DNA from: Chryseobacterium piperi
GTDB lineage: Bacteria > Bacteroidota > Bacteroidia > Flavobacteriales > Weeksellaceae
DNA length: 64,000 nucleotides
Reading direction: 5' to 3'
Assembly (NCBI RefSeq): GCF_002285635.2
Contig: NZ_CP023049.2
Span: 4,216,001-4,280,000 of the forward strand
A program made the translations under genes and the position numbers. A model generated the notes under the pieces. It was not told the origin of the DNA. It worked only from the letters and a program-made list of their open reading frames with translations, and did no database searches. Position 1 is the first letter of the stretch. Each line of letters begins with the position of its first letter. Positions 50,044-58,960 of this stretch are shown here, one piece after another.

Positions 50044-50366
50044 CACGAGAAAGTCGGCTTGTTGATCTTTACTTCGGTAGAGGTAGGAAAGTCCGGACAC
50101 CATAGAGCAGTAAAGCGGATAACATCCGTCACCCGTGAGGGTAGGACAAGTGCAACAGAAAGCAAGTACAGTTCGGCTGTAGTGAAACCAGGTAAACTCT
50201 TTACGGTGCAATGATAAGTATATCGGTTCTTTTCAGTAATGAAGATAGGAGTTGCTCGCTCTGAAAGCCGAGGGGTAATCAGCTCAAGTCTTGCAGTAAT
50301 GTAAGACGTAGATAAATAACAGGCACTTCTCAGAAGTACAAAATCCGGCTTACAGATTTTCTCGTG
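50044..50366 (+). ncRNA. rnpB: RNase P RNA (bacterial class A)
   Basis: The catalytic RNA that removes 5' leaders from pre-tRNAs. The near-universal P4 strand AGGAAAGTCCGGACACCATA is at about 50077-50100 and the closing segment AAATCCGGCTTACAGA at 50340-50355. The ends CACGAGAAA (from 50044) and TTTCTCGTG (to 50366) pair as helix P1. The internal CACCCGTGAGGGTAGG and GTGCAACAGAAAGCAAGTA fit the J11/12 and P9-P10 region of bacterial type A RNAs. A T-run (ATTTTTTG) follows P1 as terminator. Boundaries are set by P1. Confidence 0.95.
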
Positions 50367-50404
50367 ATTTTTTGACGACTTATTAAGGACAGAACAAATT
50401 AAAT

Positions 50405-50437
50405 AAAAAAAGCGGAAAATTATTTTTTCCGCTTTTT
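50405..50437. terminator. Bidirectional terminator between rnpB and the PPK2 gene
   Basis: AAAAAAGCGGAAAA-TTATT-TTTTCCGCTTTTT. Confidence 0.85.
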
Positions 50438-50460
50438 ATTTGAGAAGAATGGCAATAATG

Positions 50461-51330
50461 CTATTCGTTTTCGAGTACCTTTTTCGCATCCTGTAAGCTT
50501 TTTAGCTCTTTATCAGAAAGTTGAGGGTATTTTAAATCCATTTTTTCCAAGGTATCTATAATAATCTGGATGGCAGCTACTCTTGTAAACCATTTATTGT
50601 CAGCAGGTAGTACATACCATGGGGCATAATCCTTAGAGGTTTCATTGATTGCTGTTTCATAAGCAACCATATATTTATCGAATAATGCTCTTTCAGGTAA
50701 ATCGGCCGCAGAGAATTTCCAGTTTTTATTCTGCTCGTTAATCCGGTCTAAGAATCTTTCTTTCTGTTCTTTTTTAGAAACATTCAAGAATATCTTTACG
50801 ATAGTGGTTCCGTTTTCAGAAAGATGTTTTTCGAAATTTCTGATACTTTCATATCTGTTTTCCCAGAATGTATCATCAAAATCTTCTACGGAGCTCCAGG
50901 TCTTTTCACTTAAATTATACTCAGGATGTACTTTACAAACCAAAACGCTTTCATAGTGAGAACGGTTGAAAATTCCAATCATTCCTTTCTGTGGTAAAGC
51001 TATATAATGTCTCCATAGAAAATCGTGGGCGTATTCTTTCGAGCTAGGAGTTTTAAAGCTGGTCACATTACACCCTTGAGGGTTTACGCCTCCGAAAACA
51101 TGTTCTATTAAGCTGTCTTTTCCTGCAGCATCCATGGCCTGAAGGATAACGAGAAGAGATTGGGTTCCATCAGCATAAAGTCTTTCCTGGAGTTCTCTAA
51201 GCTTTTCTTTTTCCATTGCTAATAATTGCCGGCCTTCCTGTTTGGTAAGCTTTCCCTGATATTCTGTTGGTGCTTTTTTTATTGAAAATTTTCCTTTTAC
51301 TTCAAAATCGTCTGAGAAATTGGTGTCCAT
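50461..51330 (-). CDS. Polyphosphate kinase 2 family protein
   Basis: A 289-residue PPK2-fold enzyme. The Walker A-like loop is MDAAGKDSLIEHVFGGVNPQG (in VILQAMDAAGKDSLIEHV), followed by FLWRHYIALPQKGMIGIFNRSHYESVLV with the Walker B Asn/Arg set and HYES. The lid is RINEQNKNWKFSAADLPERALF. It moves phosphate between polyphosphate and nucleotides (probably toward NTP synthesis, class I-III). No polyphosphate kinase 1 or PPX is next to it. Confidence 0.9.
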   Translation of the reverse strand: MDTNFSDDFEVKGKFSIKKAPTEYQGKLTKQEGRQLLAMEKEKLRELQERLYADGTQSLLVILQAMDAAGKDSLIEHVFGGVNPQGCNVTSFKTPSSKEYAHDFLWRHYIALPQKGMIGIFNRSHYESVLVCKVHPEYNLSEKTWSSVEDFDDTFWENRYESIRNFEKHLSENGTTIVKIFLNVSKKEQKERFLDRINEQNKNWKFSAADLPERALFDKYMVAYETAINETSKDYAPWYVLPADNKWFTRVAAIQIIIDTLEKMDLKYPQLSDKELKSLQDAKKVLENE

Positions 51331-51354
51331 ATTTTTATTATTTATAATAAATGT

Positions 51355-51385
51355 AATAAAAAAACCGTCTCCATGGAGACGGTTT
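51355..51385 (-). terminator. Intrinsic terminator after the DUF1573 gene
   Basis: On the minus strand AAACCGTCTCC-AT-GGAGACGGTTT followed by TTTTATT; it also serves the upstream side of the PPK2 gene. Confidence 0.8.
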
Positions 51386-51406
51386 CTTTATTTTTCTGAG
51401 TAGAGC

Positions 51407-51880
51407 TTACTTTGCAGCTGCTACTTTTTTAGCTGCCTTAGCTGCTTTTTTAGCCACTTTAGCGTCTACTGCTGTTTCTACTTTAGCTGCTGCTGTTGTT
51501 GTAACCTCAGGAGCGTTTGCATCTACATTTCCTTTGATATAGATTACGCTTCTGCTGTTTGCAGGGTCATTAGAATATACCTCAATCATCTTGTTGAAAG
51601 CTCCGTTAAGAGTGGTGTTATATCCAACTTTGATTTTAGCAGATTTCCCAGGCATAATAGGATCAGTGCTGAATTCCGGAGTTGTACATCCGCAAGATGG
51701 TTTTACATTAGCAATTACCAAAGGTTTATCCCCAGTATTAGTTACTGTAAAAAATCTTGTACCGTCAGAACTAGGCTTAATAGTACCATAGTCGAAAGTA
51801 GTCTTATCAAAAGTGATAGTTTGCGCAGATGCAAGAGCAAATGTTCCAAATAGTGCAATTCCTGCAATTAATTTTTTCAT
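51407..51880 (-). CDS. DUF1573 domain exported protein
   Basis: A 157-residue exported protein. The signal peptide is MKKLIAGIALFGTFALASAQ from ATG 51880; the longer frame from 51925 would hide it. The domain is an immunoglobulin-like DUF1573: FDYGTIKPSSDGTRFFTVTNTGDKPLVIANVKPSCGCTTPEF, with a CGCT pattern typical of this family, then IKVGYNTTLNGAFNKMIEVYSNDP. The last 30 residues are an Ala/Lys repeat tail (AAKVETAVDAKVAKKAAKAAKK), unusual for the family. Function unknown. Confidence 0.85.
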   Translation of the reverse strand: MKKLIAGIALFGTFALASAQTITFDKTTFDYGTIKPSSDGTRFFTVTNTGDKPLVIANVKPSCGCTTPEFSTDPIMPGKSAKIKVGYNTTLNGAFNKMIEVYSNDPANSRSVIYIKGNVDANAPEVTTTAAAKVETAVDAKVAKKAAKAAKKVAAAK

Positions 51881-51922
51881 ATTCTTGAATGTTAATATGT
51901 TTGTTAGATAAATTTTGAGAAA

Positions 51923-51930
51923 CAAAGTTA
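51923..51930 (-). promoter_or_regulatory. -7 box of the DUF1573 gene (TAACTTTG)
   Basis: TAACTTTG on the minus strand, 42 bases before the ATG; the frame start at 51925 would lie inside it. Confidence 0.5.
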
Positions 51931-51972
51931 AAAATTATTTTAATTCATACTTAAAATTTTTTTTCTTTAGAC

Positions 51973-51980
51973 TATTTTTG
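51973..51980 (+). promoter_or_regulatory. -7 box of valS (TATTTTTG)
   Basis: TATTTTTG, 28 bases before the ATG. The leader has no Val-codon attenuator or T-box. Confidence 0.5.
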
Positions 51981-52008
51981 CAAATTGTAAGCTAAAGAAA
52001 TAGAATTT

Positions 52009-54624
52009 ATGCAGATTTCAGAAAAGTATAATCCACAGGAAACAGAACAAAAATGGTACAACTTCTGGATGGAAAATAAGTTTTTTCATTCGGAACCTAA
52101 TGACAAGCCACCTTATACTGTGGTAATTCCTCCACCTAACGTAACGGGGATATTACACATGGGGCATATGTTGAATAATACCATCCAGGATGTTCTGGTC
52201 CGCCGTGCAAGAATGCAGGGCTTTAATGCCTGCTGGATTCCGGGAACAGATCACGCTTCTATTGCTACCGAAGCTAAAGTTGTTGCTAAATTGAAGTCTG
52301 AAGGAGTCAGTAAATCAGATATTACCCGTGAAGAGTTTTTAAAACATGCATGGGACTGGACGGATAAATACGGTGGAACCATCCTTGATCAGCTGAAAAA
52401 GTTAGGCTGTTCTTGCGATTGGGACAGAACCCGTTTTACGATGGAAGATAAATTATCTGCCCAGGTAATCAAAAGCTTTGTAGATCTTTATAATAAAGGA
52501 TTAATCTACAGAGGGTACAGAATGGTTAACTGGGATCCGGAAGCAAAAACCAATATTTCTGATGAAGAAGTAATTTTTAAAGAACAAAACGGGAAACTGT
52601 ATTTCCTTAAATATAAAATTGAAGGTTCAGAAGAATTTCTTTCCGTAGCGACTACACGTCCTGAAACGATTTTCGGGGATACTGCAGTTTGTATCAATCC
52701 TAATGATGAGAGGTATGCTCATTTAAAAGGTAAAAATGTAATTGTGCCTATCGTTAACAGAGTGGTTCCTATTATTGAAGATGAATATGTGGATATAGAA
52801 TTCGGAACGGGAGCATTAAAGATTACACCAGCTCATGATACCAATGACTACGAAATCGGGCAAAAACATCAATTGAAAATGATTGATGCTTTGGATGATG
52901 ATGCTAATCTTAATGAACATGGATTGCATTATGCCGGGAAAAACAGATTCGAAGTTAGAAAACAGATTGCCAAAGAATTAGAAGAAAAAGATCTTTTACT
53001 AAAAGCAGAAGATTATGTCAATAAAGTAGGAACTTCTGAAAGAACAGGAGCGGTTATAGAACCTAAAATATCTGTACAATGGTTCCTTAAAATGTCTGAA
53101 ATTGCTAAACCTGCACTGGATGTAGTAATGGATGATGAAGTTAAATTTTACCCGGAAAAGTTTAAAAATACCTATAAGCACTGGATGGAAAACATCCGTG
53201 ACTGGAATATTTCGCGCCAGCTTTGGTGGGGACAGCAAATTCCTGCTTATTATTATGGTGATGGTGAAAATGATTTTGTAGTTGCAGAAACAAAAGAGGA
53301 AGCGCTGGTTCTGGCAAAAGAAAAGACAGGAAATAAGGAACTGACAATAGATAGCCTGAGACAAGATGAAGATGCCTTGGATACGTGGTTCTCTTCATGG
53401 TTATGGCCAATGTCTGTATTTGACGGATTACTGGATCCTGAAAATAAAGATATCCAATATTATTATCCTACATCAGACTTGGTAACCGGTCCGGATATTA
53501 TTTTCTTCTGGGTTGCGAGAATGATTATGGCAGGATTGGAATACAGAAAAGAAGTTCCGTTCAAGAATATTTATTTTACAGGAATTGTAAGAGATAAGCA
53601 GAGAAGGAAAATGTCCAAGTCCTTAGGAAATTCACCAGACCCATTGGAGCTGATGGATAAATATGGAGCTGATGGTGTTCGTGTTGGGATCTTATTAAGT
53701 TCTGCAGCAGGAAACGATCTTCTGTTTGATGAAGACCTGATGCTTCAGGGAAGAAACTTCATGACTAAAATATGGAATGCTTTCCGATTGACTCAGGGAT
53801 GGAATAAAGAAGATAAACCTGCCAATGCAACTGATAACGAAGCTATAGAATGGTTCGGAAATCAAATGGATAAAACGATTATTGAGGTAGAGCAACAGTT
53901 TGAGAAATTCAGAATTTCTGATGCACTGCATTTAATCTATAAATTGATTTGGGATGATTTTTGTGGATGGTATCTGGAAGCAATTAAGCCGAACTATGGA
54001 GAAGGGATTTCAAAAGAAGTATATCAGAAAACGATTGCTTTCTTTGAAGAGCTGATGAAGCTTTTACATCCGTTCATGCCATTTATGTCAGAAGAACTAT
54101 GGCAGCTTATTTCAGAAAGGAGTGTGGAAGAAGCTCTGGTTATTGCTCAGCAGAGAAAAGCAAATGAGTTTGATGAGACAACTATCAAGAACTTTGAAAT
54201 AGCTAAAGAACTTATTTCAGGAGTTAGAAATTATCGTCAGACGAAGGGGATTTCTCCAAGAGAAACCGTAGAGGTTTATACCAATGCTTCTCAGTTTGAA
54301 AATGAAGCGGTGGTAAAAAGATTAGCCAATATCTCTGAAATACATTTTGGAGAAAAAACAGATAAGCCAAGCTTTACATTCCTGGTTGGAGCAACTGAAA
54401 TTTCTATTCCTTTAAGTGAAAACTTAGATTTAGGGGAAGAGAAAGTGAAGACAGAAGAAGAATTGAAATATTTAAAAGGCTTCCTGGTTTCTGTAGATAA
54501 GAAACTTTCTAATGAGAAGTTTGTAGCTAATGCAAAACCGGAAGTAGTAGAAATAGAGCGTAAGAAACAAAAAGACGCTCAGGACAAGATTGCTATTCTT
54601 GAAGAGAAACTGAAAAGCCTGTAA
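52009..54624 (+). CDS. valS: Valyl-tRNA synthetase
   Basis: An 871-residue class I synthetase that charges tRNA-Val and edits Thr. HIGH motif: PPPNVTGILHMGHMLN near residues 42-57. The CP1 editing domain follows (TTRPETIFGDTAVCINP, IVPIVNRVVPIIEDEYVDIEFGTGALKITPAHD). The KMSKS motif is in RRKMSKSLGNSPDPLELM near 533-550. The C-terminal anticodon domain and a final coiled coil (ERKKQKDAQDKIAILEEKLK) are complete. A weak hairpin (AAAAGCC-TGTAA-GGCTTTT) overlaps the stop. Confidence 0.96.
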   Translation: MQISEKYNPQETEQKWYNFWMENKFFHSEPNDKPPYTVVIPPPNVTGILHMGHMLNNTIQDVLVRRARMQGFNACWIPGTDHASIATEAKVVAKLKSEGVSKSDITREEFLKHAWDWTDKYGGTILDQLKKLGCSCDWDRTRFTMEDKLSAQVIKSFVDLYNKGLIYRGYRMVNWDPEAKTNISDEEVIFKEQNGKLYFLKYKIEGSEEFLSVATTRPETIFGDTAVCINPNDERYAHLKGKNVIVPIVNRVVPIIEDEYVDIEFGTGALKITPAHDTNDYEIGQKHQLKMIDALDDDANLNEHGLHYAGKNRFEVRKQIAKELEEKDLLLKAEDYVNKVGTSERTGAVIEPKISVQWFLKMSEIAKPALDVVMDDEVKFYPEKFKNTYKHWMENIRDWNISRQLWWGQQIPAYYYGDGENDFVVAETKEEALVLAKEKTGNKELTIDSLRQDEDALDTWFSSWLWPMSVFDGLLDPENKDIQYYYPTSDLVTGPDIIFFWVARMIMAGLEYRKEVPFKNIYFTGIVRDKQRRKMSKSLGNSPDPLELMDKYGADGVRVGILLSSAAGNDLLFDEDLMLQGRNFMTKIWNAFRLTQGWNKEDKPANATDNEAIEWFGNQMDKTIIEVEQQFEKFRISDALHLIYKLIWDDFCGWYLEAIKPNYGEGISKEVYQKTIAFFEELMKLLHPFMPFMSEELWQLISERSVEEALVIAQQRKANEFDETTIKNFEIAKELISGVRNYRQTKGISPRETVEVYTNASQFENEAVVKRLANISEIHFGEKTDKPSFTFLVGATEISIPLSENLDLGEEKVKTEEELKYLKGFLVSVDKKLSNEKFVANAKPEVVEIERKKQKDAQDKIAILEEKLKSL

Positions 54625-54658
54625 GGCTTTTATGCAATAGAGTCTGAAAAATTTGTCT

Positions 54659-54690
54659 GCTGAGCACAGGTTTACAGATCTGTGCTCAGC
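54659..54690. repeat. Perfect 11-bp inverted repeat between valS and the DUF4241 gene
   Basis: GCTGAGCACAG and CTGTGCTCAGC flank a 10-base spacer (GTTTACAGAT). No T tail follows, so it is not a standard terminator. It may be an RNA-processing hairpin or an operator in the 93-base spacer. Confidence 0.6.
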
Positions 54691-54717
54691 CTGACTCATA
54701 AAACAATTATAATAGAA

Positions 54718-55353
54718 ATGACACACATAGAAAATATAAAGAAGCTGTTTTCAAGGAATTTTGTAGAAAGTCCCTTATTGGAAAGTTTTGAAGTTGGAAA
54801 AATTTATCTTTCCAGTGGAAAATTAGTGGCTTGTGATCCTTTGATCACCAATGATATGCTTCCTTTTTCCGTAGATTTTCCAAAAGGAGATTTCTCGGTT
54901 TTACTTCATAAAGAAAGAGAAAGTAATTGTGTGGCATATGCTGAGATTATTTTTAGCAACTCTGAAATTTCTGATTGGAAACTGGCCACTACCGATGGAC
55001 AAAATATCAAAGACTTAGCTGAAGAAGAAGTTTTCGGATATCCTGTAGAGAGTGGGATGGGATGTTTTATGGATGTTGATACCCAGGAACAGCTAAATGA
55101 TCTGGAAAAAAGATTATACCATAGTAAAGGCGTTGATTTCATGGGGATTTATGAAGAATTTTTCCATGATTATTTTTTTGATGAGAACGGAGCGATTGAC
55201 CAATATGCTTTCCTAAAACCAGCTGAAGAACACCCAGGAACTATTTTTGCTTTTGAAACCGGATATGGAGAAGGTTTCTATGCCAGCTATATTGGCTATG
55301 ATAAAGAAGGGACTCCGGTAAAGATCGTAACAGAATTTATCGAAATAAGTTAA
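54718..55353 (+). CDS. DUF4241 domain protein
   Basis: A 211-residue soluble protein that is a full DUF4241 domain: LASGKLVACDPL-type opening (YLSSGKLVACDPLITN), then KERESNCVAYAEIIFS, GYPVESGMGCFMD and GEGFYASYIGYDKEGTPVKIVTEF at the end. Function is unknown; the domain is common in Bacteroidota and Firmicutes. ATG at 54718 (MTHIENIKK) is preferred, as the longer frame from 54682 begins within the inverted repeat. Confidence 0.8.
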   Translation: MTHIENIKKLFSRNFVESPLLESFEVGKIYLSSGKLVACDPLITNDMLPFSVDFPKGDFSVLLHKERESNCVAYAEIIFSNSEISDWKLATTDGQNIKDLAEEEVFGYPVESGMGCFMDVDTQEQLNDLEKRLYHSKGVDFMGIYEEFFHDYFFDENGAIDQYAFLKPAEEHPGTIFAFETGYGEGFYASYIGYDKEGTPVKIVTEFIEIS

Positions 55354-55382
55354 TTATTTGTCTTTTAATGTCGCTATTTTTC

Positions 55383-55390
55383 TATTTTTG
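55383..55390 (+). promoter_or_regulatory. -7 box of the ribokinase-family gene (TATTTTTG)
   Basis: TATTTTTG, 21 bases before the ATG. Confidence 0.5.
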
Positions 55391-55411
55391 TATAAATCAA
55401 TCTGAAACACA

Positions 55412-56305
55412 ATGAATTTCTCTTCAATACAGCCCAAAATTATAGTCGTTGGTAGCTCTTCAATAGATTTAGTCTTAGAAACTGAAAAGCTTCCGGCTCC
55501 GAATGACACTGTTTTAGCTGTTAATTCGGATAGTTACTTTGGCGGGAAAGGTGCCAATCAGGCGGTAGGTACTGCAAGATTAGGAGCCAGTGTATACTTT
55601 ATAGGATGCGTAGGAATGGATCCACTGGGCCAGCAAATCATGAGGAATCTGGTGAATGAGAATGTCAATGTGGGTTTTGTTGCAGAAACAGACAGGGAAG
55701 CAACTGGAACGGCTTATGTAACGACATCTGAAGGAAATGCTGCTATTGTAGTGGTTCCTGCGGCCAATAAACTTTTAAGTACAAAACATATTGAGGAAGC
55801 AGACCGATACTTCCACACCGTTGACCTTATTCTTGTTCAGCTTGAGGTTTCCATGGAAGTTGTAGAGTATACGGTAAGAAAGGCTAAGAAATATGGAAAA
55901 AAAGTAGGATTATATGCTTCGCCGGCTATGAGAGTCAGTGAAGAGATTTTAGAAAATGTTGATTTCGTTATTGCTAAAAGTAGCGAACTTTATATCGTTT
56001 TTGGTGAGGAGCAAAAAGAGGAAGTCCTTAAGAAATATTTCAATAAAGTTTTTGTAAGGGATGACACGAATTCCACCATTTATTTTGATGGGACGGAAAT
56101 GAAGTACTTCAGAAATCATAATGATGATAAAACGGCTCATAAAATGGGAATGGGTGATGCTTTCACATCAGGATTTGCCATTGCTTTGTGTCATAATAAC
56201 TCAATAGAAGATTGCGTAAAGTTTGGTAATGAAGTATCTCTGAAGGTTTCTACAAAAAAAGGATCACAGACCGGATTGCCGAGAATATCGGATTACTTAG
56301 CCTAA
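55412..56305 (+). CDS. PfkB-family sugar kinase (ribokinase-like)
   Basis: A 297-residue kinase. The substrate side reads SSIDLVLETEKLPAPNDTVLA and YFGGKGANQAVGTARLGASVYFIG, the first PfkB signature. The end has MGMGDAFTSGFAIAL, where D is the catalytic base (usual form GAGDTF). It phosphorylates ribose or a similar sugar. The first Gly-Ala in the usual DTxGAGD is Met-Gly here. It is separated by 90 bases from the hydrolase gene on the same strand. Confidence 0.85.
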   Translation: MNFSSIQPKIIVVGSSSIDLVLETEKLPAPNDTVLAVNSDSYFGGKGANQAVGTARLGASVYFIGCVGMDPLGQQIMRNLVNENVNVGFVAETDREATGTAYVTTSEGNAAIVVVPAANKLLSTKHIEEADRYFHTVDLILVQLEVSMEVVEYTVRKAKKYGKKVGLYASPAMRVSEEILENVDFVIAKSSELYIVFGEEQKEEVLKKYFNKVFVRDDTNSTIYFDGTEMKYFRNHNDDKTAHKMGMGDAFTSGFAIALCHNNSIEDCVKFGNEVSLKVSTKKGSQTGLPRISDYLA

Positions 56306-56395
56306 AGCTATTTGCTACATATCGATAGTTTATCAATTAACATAAAATGAGTACTAAAATTTCCACTTTTGAGTGGATTTTTTTCTTTATAAAAT

Positions 56396-57253
56396 ATGGA
56401 AAAGTTAACTCTTACTACAACGGATCATATTCCTATTATTGCCCACCTTTTTTCACCGAAAAATAGTAACAACAAATTATTGCTGATTAATTCTGCTACA
56501 GGAGTAAAGCAGCATGTATATTTTTCCTTTGCTAACTATTTTTCAGAGAAAGGATTTACGGTAATTACTTATGACTACCGTGGGATCGGACTTTCCAAGC
56601 CCAAGCGAATGAAAGATTTTAAAGCATCTATGAGAATCTGGGGTTCTGAAGATTATAAAACATTGACCCAATATATCAAAACCCATTTTGAAGGGCATGA
56701 GAAATATTGTTTGGGGCATTCTGTTGGAGCATTGATTCTGGGAATGAATAAAGATTCAACAATGTTTAAAGAATTCTTTTTCGTTGGGACTCAGAATGCT
56801 TTTGTCGGCAACCTGAAATTTAAAACAAAAATAGAAGCATATCTTGGCTTTGGAATTGTACAACCTCTGGCGACACAATTACTGGGTTATTTTCCGGCAC
56901 ATTGGTTTGGCTTAGGAGAAAGTCTGCCTAAAAATTGCGCTTATGACTGGAGAACCTTAATTTTGAATAAAAAATCAACCAATGGTCTTTTAGAAAAAAT
57001 TGATGATTATTCTAAAGAATTGACCCAAAAAGTTTTTGTCATCCGAGCAGAAGATGATGTATGGCTTACGGAGAAAGGAGTAAAGAGTTTGCTAAACACT
57101 ACTTATCCTAATCTCAAACCTACATACAGGCTCGTAAAGACAGCTGAATCAGAAAAGGGGGAGATAGGGCATGTTAATTTTTTTAGAAGCTATAACCGTA
57201 AGCTTTGGGATATTATTTTAAATGAACTAATACATAATGGAGAGTACAATTGA
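56396..57253 (+). CDS. Alpha/beta hydrolase
   Basis: A 285-residue cytosolic alpha/beta hydrolase. The nucleophile elbow is CLGHSVGALILGM (Ser in GHSVG, near residue 104); the Asp is probably in RAEDDVWLT and the His in GEIGHVNFF. The start LTLTTTDHIPIIAHLFSP and the VITYDYRGIGLSKPKRM stretch fit the YheT/serine aminopeptidase-like group. The end overlaps the next gene by 17 bases, so the two are coupled. Confidence 0.82.
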   Translation: MEKLTLTTTDHIPIIAHLFSPKNSNNKLLLINSATGVKQHVYFSFANYFSEKGFTVITYDYRGIGLSKPKRMKDFKASMRIWGSEDYKTLTQYIKTHFEGHEKYCLGHSVGALILGMNKDSTMFKEFFFVGTQNAFVGNLKFKTKIEAYLGFGIVQPLATQLLGYFPAHWFGLGESLPKNCAYDWRTLILNKKSTNGLLEKIDDYSKELTQKVFVIRAEDDVWLTEKGVKSLLNTTYPNLKPTYRLVKTAESEKGEIGHVNFFRSYNRKLWDIILNELIHNGEYN

Positions 57254-57881
57254 TAAAACAATAGAATTTGTAAAAGAAAAACTGGCAGGAGCCGAAGCAG
57301 GACATGACTGGTATCATATTGAAAGGGTATGGAAACTTTCTCAAGAGATTGCTCAGCATGAAAACAGCAATAAAGAAGTTGTTGAACTGGCAGCCTTGCT
57401 TCACGATATTGCTGACCCTAAATTCCATAATGGCGATGAAACGATTGCCTTAAAAGTTTCCCGTGAATTTTTAGAAGGGCAAAATGTGAAGGAAGAAACC
57501 ATAGAAGAAGTTCTGTTTATCATTAAGAATATTTCATTTAAAAATAGAGGAGAGGTGCCCAAAGATCTACCAATTGAACTTAAGATCGTTCAAGATGCTG
57601 ACCGATTGGATGCTATAGGAGCTATAGGTGTAGCAAGGACATTTAATTTTGGAGGATTTAAAAACAATTTGATGTATCATCCTGATATTGAGCCTAAGCT
57701 AAATATGTCTAAGGAGGAGTATAAAAAATCAAACGGGACTACTATCAATCACTTTTATGAAAAACTATTGCTTTTAAAGGATTTAATGAATACTGAAACA
57801 GGAAAAGGTTTAGCTCAGGAAAGACATGATTTTATGTTAAAATTTCTGGAGCAGTTTTATAAAGAGTGGAATGTTGAATAA
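57237..57881 (+). CDS. HD-domain phosphohydrolase
   Basis: A 214-residue HD hydrolase (YedJ-like). The metal ligands lie in AGHDWYHIERVWKLS (first His), LLHDIADPKFHNG (HD pair) and IVQDADRLDAIGAIGVART (last Asp). The family removes phosphate from nucleotides or related compounds with a divalent metal. It overlaps the alpha/beta hydrolase gene; the two may work on one substrate. Confidence 0.88.
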   Translation: MESTIDKTIEFVKEKLAGAEAGHDWYHIERVWKLSQEIAQHENSNKEVVELAALLHDIADPKFHNGDETIALKVSREFLEGQNVKEETIEEVLFIIKNISFKNRGEVPKDLPIELKIVQDADRLDAIGAIGVARTFNFGGFKNNLMYHPDIEPKLNMSKEEYKKSNGTTINHFYEKLLLLKDLMNTETGKGLAQERHDFMLKFLEQFYKEWNVE

Positions 57882-57908
57882 CATTCCCTCTAAAATTTCT
57901 TAAATGAG

Positions 57909-57916
57909 TATATTTG
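57909..57916 (+). promoter_or_regulatory. -7 box (TATATTTG) four bases before the next gene
   Basis: The box ends at 57916 and the ATG is at 57921, predicting a leaderless mRNA. Confidence 0.55.
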
Positions 57917-57920
57917 CAGT

Positions 57921-58514
57921 ATGGGATTAATCATCTTTGTTATATTTCTTTGTTCTGTTCTCTCCCTTATTTTATCTAAAGTGAAATCAGGAAAAGGTGC
58001 GGAATGGGCGAAATTATTTCGTATAGCTACACTTATTTTTTCAATATCCGTTTTCACCTATTGGTTTATTAAAAAGAGCGCCGTGGGAGTGGTTAGTAAT
58101 TCTGTGGGTCTCCAGGTCGTTAATAAGCTTCCGCAGACTTTGGATTTTTATGTAATCAATGTAAATAATCCGGACAAAAATGCCACATTGGAAGCGAAGC
58201 ATATTGGAAAAATCCGTCCGGAATATTACAGAATTGAATATCTTAAAATGGATAAATCTGATGAATATTGGGTAATAGGATATCTTGGTAAGAAAAATCT
58301 TGTTTATTATTCCCAGCATTCGGTTCCTAATAAAAATATAGATCAGATTGTAGAGGTGAAAAATTATATCAATCAAAGCGCAAAACTTTCTGAAATTGCC
58401 AGAAAACAAATAGACGCTTATAATTATGATAACGTAAAACTTGGAATCTGGGTAACACTTGATTTCTTGCTTTTATTCCTTAACTTGGTTTTATTAGTAA
58501 GGGTAAAGAAGTAG
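57921..58514 (+). CDS. Hypothetical membrane protein
   Basis: A 197-residue protein with two N-terminal helices (LIIFVIFLCSVLSLIL and LFRIATLIFSISVFTYWFI), a soluble loop of about 110 residues (DFYVINVNNPDKNATLEAKHIGKI, YRIEYLKMDKSDEYWVIGYLG) and a C-terminal helix (IWVTLDFLLLFLNLVLLV). I do not recognise a family. It may be a small envelope protein of the Weeksellaceae. Confidence 0.6.
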   Translation: MGLIIFVIFLCSVLSLILSKVKSGKGAEWAKLFRIATLIFSISVFTYWFIKKSAVGVVSNSVGLQVVNKLPQTLDFYVINVNNPDKNATLEAKHIGKIRPEYYRIEYLKMDKSDEYWVIGYLGKKNLVYYSQHSVPNKNIDQIVEVKNYINQSAKLSEIARKQIDAYNYDNVKLGIWVTLDFLLLFLNLVLLVRVKK

Positions 58515-58541
58515 AGGTGATAAAAATTTAAATTATCCTTT

Positions 58542-58772
58542 TTAAGGATAATTTAAAATCAGCATTATTCTTTCTTTAAGTTCTTCGGGGCAATTTTTAA
58601 TCAGCCTGTCTTTACTTTGATGGCTTATCTGATCAGCTTCCAGCCATTCTATGATGCCTGTACGCAGACTATTGCTGTCATATACCCTTTTTATTTTTTG
58701 ATTTTCATAAAATGTGTATATATCACTAAGCGACTTATTGGTGATATCAATCTTGCAAATTTTCTTTTCCAT
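58542..58772 (-). CDS. Hypothetical small protein
   Basis: A 76-residue, charged soluble protein (DITNKSLSDIYTFYENQKIKRVYDSN, then HQSKDRLIKNCPEELKERIMLIL). No family is recognised. Start and length look sound, and the neighbouring spacer is AT-rich without other frames. It ends inside a hairpin shared with the upstream gene's 3' side (58530-58554). Confidence 0.5.
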   Translation of the reverse strand: MEKKICKIDITNKSLSDIYTFYENQKIKRVYDSNSLRTGIIEWLEADQISHQSKDRLIKNCPEELKERIMLILNYP

Positions 58773-58960
58773 AATTTTATTAGTTGTGCCTGGTTATATA
58801 ATGGGTTATATTTCCTAATATATTAAATTATGGAAGATGAAAAGTCTTTTTATCAATAAAAAACTTTTTTACACTAATTGGTGAATTATATTTCTGAAAA
58901 ATTCAAAAATTCAAAGTAAAATCTTAAAAAATACAATGAAAAAATAATGATTTACGCTCC

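Noticed and set aside
50008..50211. A 67-codon minus-strand frame over the RNase P RNA gene
   Set aside because: It is antisense to a clearly recognised structured RNA.
56351..56388. Possible terminator before the alpha/beta hydrolase gene (TCCACT-TTTG-AGTGGA then T)
   Set aside because: The stem is only 6 bp with mismatches outward; too weak to list as a feature, though it could reduce read-through from the ribokinase gene.
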